Of a stretch of 16,815 bases of DNA, positions 13,941-16,815 are shown piece after piece. Source of the stretch: Flavobacteriales bacterium UBA2426 (GTDB taxonomy: Bacteria; Bacteroidota; Bacteroidia; Flavobacteriales_F; PHOS-HE28). Location: assembly GCA_002342985.1 (NCBI GenBank), contig DDRC01000001.1, positions 53,681 through 70,495 of the forward strand, given 5' to 3'. The notes under the pieces are model-generated. The model was not told the DNA's origin, searched no databases, and worked only from the letters and a program-made list of their open reading frames with translations. Every line of letters begins with the position of its first letter. Position 1 is the stretch's first letter. A program made the translations under genes and the position numbers.

Positions 13941-14288
13941 TCAGAGGTGCATGAACTCCTTCTTCGCCATCAGCTGCTCCTTGGTCTCCCGGTGGTCGGG
14001 GTCGTCCACGCAGCAATCCACGGGGCAGACGGCCGCGCATTGCGGCTCGTCATGGAACCCCGTGCATTCCGTGCACTTGTCGGTGACGATGTAATAGACG
14101 TCCATGGCCACCGGCTTCTGTGCCGCGTCGGCATCGTAGGCGTTGCCCATGGGCGTGGTCTGGGGCCCATGCAGGGCCGTGCCATCGGCCAGCCGCCATT
14201 CAGCGCCACCCTCGTAGATGGCATTGTTGGGGCATTCAGGCTCGCATGCACCACAGTTGATGCATTCGTCGGTGATCATGATGGCCAT
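13941..14288 (-). CDS. Dicluster 4Fe-4S ferredoxin with long linker
   Basis: The 115-residue product is a small electron carrier with two 4Fe-4S clusters. Cluster one ligands are C9, C12, C15 and C19 (CINCGACEPEC followed by P). The second set is C72, C75, C84 and C88, with an eight-residue gap between the second and third cysteines (CTECTGFHDEPQC), like the Allochromatium type ferredoxin. About 50 residues separate the two motifs, including EWRLADGT and the VYYIVTDKC lead-in. I know this whole pattern, down to the C-terminal AKKEFMH, from ferredoxins of Flavobacteria and relatives. ATG 14288 gives the standard start MAIMITDEC; the long open frame further upstream is antisense to the reductase gene and is spurious. 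Partner enzymes are unknown. It is divergent from the acyl-CoA reductase with 72 bases between starts. Confidence 0.95.
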   Translation of the reverse strand: MAIMITDECINCGACEPECPNNAIYEGGAEWRLADGTALHGPQTTPMGNAYDADAAQKPVAMDVYYIVTDKCTECTGFHDEPQCAAVCPVDCCVDDPDHRETKEQLMAKKEFMHL

Positions 14289-14300
14289 GGCGGTGCGGGG

Positions 14301-14308
14301 TACTTTTG
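14301..14308 (+). promoter_or_regulatory. -7 promoter box TACTTTTG for acyl-CoA reductase
   Basis: TACTTTTG matches TAnnTTTG fully. Transcription would begin about 14315 and give a leader near 46 bases. It interlocks with the divergent ferredoxin box at 14314-14321. No clear TTTG is present 19-21 bases upstream. Confidence 0.55.
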
Positions 14309-14313
14309 CGCGG

Positions 14314-14321
14314 CGAAGATA
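14314..14321 (-). promoter_or_regulatory. -7 promoter box TATCTTCG for the ferredoxin gene
   Basis: On the minus strand the octamer is TATCTTCG, one base off TAnnTTTG and identical to the box at 834-841. It ends 25 bases before ATG 14288, so the leader would be near 19 bases. Confidence 0.45.
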
Positions 14322-14360
14322 ACCGGGCGCCTTTGGGTGACCGACGAACGATAGCCGGGC

Positions 14361-15422
14361 ATGGAAGGTTCGAATCAACGGCTGGCCGCACTGGCGCAGC
14401 TGGGGGAGGTGATGAGGGCGCTGGGCGCCCATCAGCCATGGCCGGGGCATGCCATCGGCCTGTCGCGGGTTGAGTATGAGGGCCTGGAGCGCGCGGTGGG
14501 CCGCGCGCAGCGGTTCAATGGGTGGGCGACAGAGGAACAGGTGCGGCATGCGTTCGCCGCATGGGGCGAGGCATTGCGGCCCGCCCCGATCGAGGCTTGG
14601 CTCTCCCGCTACCCGGAGGGGGGCGCCTCCACGCGTGCCGTGCGCAATGTGGGCCTGGTGCTCGCCGGCAACGTGCCCCTGGTCGGGCTCCACGATGTGC
14701 TGTGCACTTGGCTCGCGGGCCATCGGGCTCGCGTGAAGTGCTCCTCGCAGGAGCCCGAGCTCCTGCCGGCGGTCGCGCAGGTGCTGGACCGCTTCGCCCC
14801 GGGTGCGGCCGAGCGGATCACCTTCGTGGAGGGGAAGCTGGGTGAGGTGGATGCGGTGATCGCCACGGGCAGCAACAACACGGCGCGCTACTTCGAGCAC
14901 TACTTCGGGCACCTGCCGCGCATCGTGCGGCGCAACCGGGTGAGCGTGGCCGTGCTGGAAGGCAACGAGACGGAGGACGAACTTGCCGCGCTCGGCGAGG
15001 ATGTGTTCCGCTACTTCGGCCTGGGCTGCCGCAATGTGAGCAAGCTGCTGATCCCGGTGGATTTCGATGTGGACCGCCTCTTCCGGGCATTCTTCCCGTG
15101 GGGGGGCATCATCCAGCACAACAAGTACGCGAACAACTACGACTACACACGAGCCCTCTGGCTGCTTGACCGGGTGCCCTTCCTGGAGAATGGATTCCTG
15201 CTGCTGAAGGAGGACGAGGCCCTCGCCAGCCCGGTGGCGGCCCTCTTCTTCCAGCGGGTGGCGGACCGGGCGGCGGCGGAGCGGTATCTGGAGGCCAACG
15301 CGGCCGCTATCCAGTGCGTTGTGGGCCGTGGGCATGTCCCGTTCGGCCGTGCGCAGCATCCGGCCCTCTGGGACTATGCGGACGGTACGGATACGATGCG
15401 CTTCCTCTTCGGTTTGCCCTGA
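14361..15422 (+). CDS. Acyl-CoA reductase, LuxC-like
   Basis: The 353-residue product belongs to the LuxC-type acyl-CoA reductases of the aldehyde dehydrogenase superfamily, which reduce an acyl-CoA or acyl thioester to aldehyde with NADPH. Seen are the nucleotide-binding segment NVGLVLAGNVPLVGLHD (about 94-110), VKCSSQEPELLPAV (about 125-138), ATGSNNTARYFEHYFGHLPRI (about 169-189) and the presumed thioester cysteine C223 in YFGLGCRNVSKL. The C-terminal FLFGLP is at the expected place. No luxD or luxE partner is nearby, so the enzyme is not evidence of light production; Bacteroidota commonly carry a lone copy beside this ferredoxin. Physiological substrate is unknown. It is divergent from the ferredoxin gene, and its TGA forms the palindrome TGATCA with the stop of the next gene on the other strand. 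Confidence 0.9.
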   Translation: MEGSNQRLAALAQLGEVMRALGAHQPWPGHAIGLSRVEYEGLERAVGRAQRFNGWATEEQVRHAFAAWGEALRPAPIEAWLSRYPEGGASTRAVRNVGLVLAGNVPLVGLHDVLCTWLAGHRARVKCSSQEPELLPAVAQVLDRFAPGAAERITFVEGKLGEVDAVIATGSNNTARYFEHYFGHLPRIVRRNRVSVAVLEGNETEDELAALGEDVFRYFGLGCRNVSKLLIPVDFDVDRLFRAFFPWGGIIQHNKYANNYDYTRALWLLDRVPFLENGFLLLKEDEALASPVAALFFQRVADRAAAERYLEANAAAIQCVVGRGHVPFGRAQHPALWDYADGTDTMRFLFGLP

Positions 15423-16815
15423 TCACGGGACGTACTCGAAGCAGCCCAGGTCGTATTGCCCGTCGGCACCGCGCACCACCCCGTCAAGGTCCTCGAAGGG
15501 GCCTGAAGCGTCAGCACGACCGCGGGCGTAGGCTCCGGCCGTCAGGTGGAAATCACGGTCCGGAACGCTCCGGAAGCCGTGCGCCTGGTTGCGGAAGACC
15601 TGGTCCTGGAACGGGAAGAAGGTGGTGTTGTTGGTGGGCTGGTCCGTGCGGAGGAGCACGCGCTCAAAGGTGAGCGCAGGGGTGGCCAAGCTGTTGAAGG
15701 CCAACTGGAATTCGTTGGCATTGGCGCCCGTGATGATGCAGTTGCGGACCCTGCTGTTCACGATGTCGCGCACCTGTGTGGTTCCGGTGATGTCCGCATA
15801 GGTGTTGGTCACGATGAAGGACGGGTCGTTGCGCACGGCATAGGTCCAGTAGTTGGCCACCGTGATGTGGTTGAGGTCGTATTCGCCCCCGCCGGTCAGC
15901 GCCATGGCATACTGCCCGCAGTCGCCGATGAGCACGTTGCCGGCGGTGATGCGGAAGTTGCGGCTCAGCACCCCGGCTGCGCTGCAGTTGCGGATCCGGA
16001 CGTTGCTCATGTTCAGCTTCGCAGCGCTGGTGGGCGCATCCGGGATGCCGGGCCAGGTCTCGCACTGGATGCCCACAAGGGCGTTCTTCACCAGCACGTT
16101 GTCGAGCACATGGTCGGCGCCAGCGGGGCCATCGTTGATCCAGATGCGGTCCCATTGCCCGGGCAGTTCGGCATAGAAGGGCTCCAGGCGGTCGCCTTGG
16201 AAGGTGATGGGCTCCTCCGGTGTGCCGTCGGCCAGCAGCCGCCCCCAGCGGTAGATCCACAGCCCCCCGCCGCCGTGCACATAGACCCGCACGCCCGGAT
16301 CGATGATCAGGGTTCCCAGCGAATCGACCGCCGCATAGCCATAGATCAGGTACGGCTTGTCATTGCCCCACTGCACGGTCTCGTTCTCGCCCGCGATGAT
16401 GCTGTAGGCCGGCAGGCCTGCCGGGAACCGGTCCGGATAGAAGTAATGCGCATCCTGCCCCCAGGCCACCAGTTTCACCTTCTGCTCGTTGCCGTTGGTG
16501 AGGAAGACGATATGGTCCTCATGGACAAAGGGCGCGCTCTGGTTGGATTGGTCCAGGCTGGCCTCCACGAAGACGTAGATGCTGTCGCCCCCGAGGATCT
16601 CCACATCGTTGAAGGCGGTACCGGCCGCCCCGTCCACGTTGATGCGGAAAGGGGAGGGCGTACCCCCTTCCAGCGCGATGTCCACCCGCACCCCCTCGCT
16701 GTTGGGGTTGCGCACCCGGAACCGCTTGGTGACCGTGCCGATGGGCGGCGATACGGCGAACACCGTGTCGAAGAGCACCTCCACCTGGCTGAACTCCAGT
16801 TTCGCGCCGGGGTCG
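15423..16815 (-). CDS. Secreted right-handed beta-helix protein, N-terminus cut by window
   Basis: The frame stays open to the window end, so the start, signal peptide and any lipobox lie beyond 16815; the GTG at 16784 is internal. The visible 463 residues begin DPGAKLEFSQVEVLFDTVFA and continue into an immunoglobulin-like domain with TKRFRVRNPNSEGVRVDIAL and SPFRINVDG, a combination I know from Bacteroidota surface lipoproteins. A parallel beta-helix follows (about residues 145-390): LIIDPGVRVYVHGGGGLWIY, then repeated turns with asparagines such as NVRIRNCSAAGVLSRN and NCIITGANAN. The end, DFHLTAGAYARGRADASG then DLDGVVRGADGQYDLGCFEY, matches the choice-of-anchor Q domain. Proteins of this kind bind or cleave polysaccharide or act in adhesion; catalytic residues could not be picked out. 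Its stop is adjacent to that of the acyl-CoA reductase. Confidence 0.85.
   Translation of the reverse strand, partial: DPGAKLEFSQVEVLFDTVFAVSPPIGTVTKRFRVRNPNSEGVRVDIALEGGTPSPFRINVDGAAGTAFNDVEILGGDSIYVFVEASLDQSNQSAPFVHEDHIVFLTNGNEQKVKLVAWGQDAHYFYPDRFPAGLPAYSIIAGENETVQWGNDKPYLIYGYAAVDSLGTLIIDPGVRVYVHGGGGLWIYRWGRLLADGTPEEPITFQGDRLEPFYAELPGQWDRIWINDGPAGADHVLDNVLVKNALVGIQCETWPGIPDAPTSAAKLNMSNVRIRNCSAAGVLSRNFRITAGNVLIGDCGQYAMALTGGGEYDLNHITVANYWTYAVRNDPSFIVTNTYADITGTTQVRDIVNSRVRNCIITGANANEFQLAFNSLATPALTFERVLLRTDQPTNNTTFFPFQDQVFRNQAHGFRSVPDRDFHLTAGAYARGRADASGPFEDLDGVVRGADGQYDLGCFEYVP

Noticed and set aside
14289..15359. N-terminal extension of the ferredoxin frame to 472 residues
   Set aside because: The extra part is antisense to the acyl-CoA reductase; known ferredoxins of this type begin at the ATG at 14288, which also has a promoter box just upstream.

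Overview
The window looks like ordinary core chromosome of a high-GC member of the Bacteroidota, probably near Flavobacteriales. Four things point there: protein families restricted to or typical of that phylum (a TPR/PD40/OmpA envelope protein, a 116-residue-type dicluster ferredoxin beside a LuxC-like acyl-CoA reductase, a lipoprotein-like plus beta-barrel pair, a beta-helix cell-surface protein); no recognisable Shine-Dalgarno sequences before most starts; several upstream boxes of the Bacteroidota -7 type TAnnTTTG; and a gene order (acyl-CoA reductase, ferredoxin, serC, serA, DUF1015) that I know from other members of the phylum. No mobile element, CRISPR array, tRNA or rRNA was seen.

Layout. 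Positions 1-789 hold the 3' part of a zinc-dependent phospholipase C/S1-P1 nuclease-like gene. The gap 790-1144 is not coding but can be folded by hand into a long rod-like RNA (about 905-1093), closed by an 11-bp perfect helix and followed by a T-rich tract. This is the most interesting item in the window. Next come queE (queuosine precursor synthesis) and, overlapping it by four bases, a 663-residue TPR-PD40-carboxypeptidase-regulatory-OmpA protein with the architecture of the type IX secretion protein PorE. The gap 3736-4014 holds one bulged hairpin.

Positions 4015-7776 are a tight four-gene minus-strand operon: an exported lipoprotein-like protein, an outer-membrane barrel-like protein, an SMR (Gdx/SugE-like) exporter and a DUF2628 membrane protein. 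A divergent small four-helix membrane protein (7856-8302) runs tail to tail into rarA (8306-9589), a replication-associated AAA+ ATPase.

Positions 9629-12907 are the serC-serA-DUF1015 operon for serine synthesis. Its hairpin terminator sits directly beside the rarA promoter. Upstream are an unrecognised exported protein (12993-13847) and a dicluster ferredoxin (13941-14288), the latter divergent from an acyl-CoA reductase (14361-15422). The window closes with the C-terminal part of a secreted right-handed beta-helix protein on the minus strand, whose stop codon forms the palindrome TGATCA with the stop codon of the reductase.

How the genes work together: SerA and SerC make phosphoserine from 3-phosphoglycerate. 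No SerB phosphatase lies in the window; the DUF1015 protein carries an ADGHHR motif like that of ParB/Srx-fold free serine kinases, so it may act on the same metabolite. The rest is envelope biology, genome maintenance and tRNA modification. I found no clear new multi-gene system. The structured RNA before queE, the DUF1015 question and the unassigned exported protein next to serC are the points that deserve follow-up.
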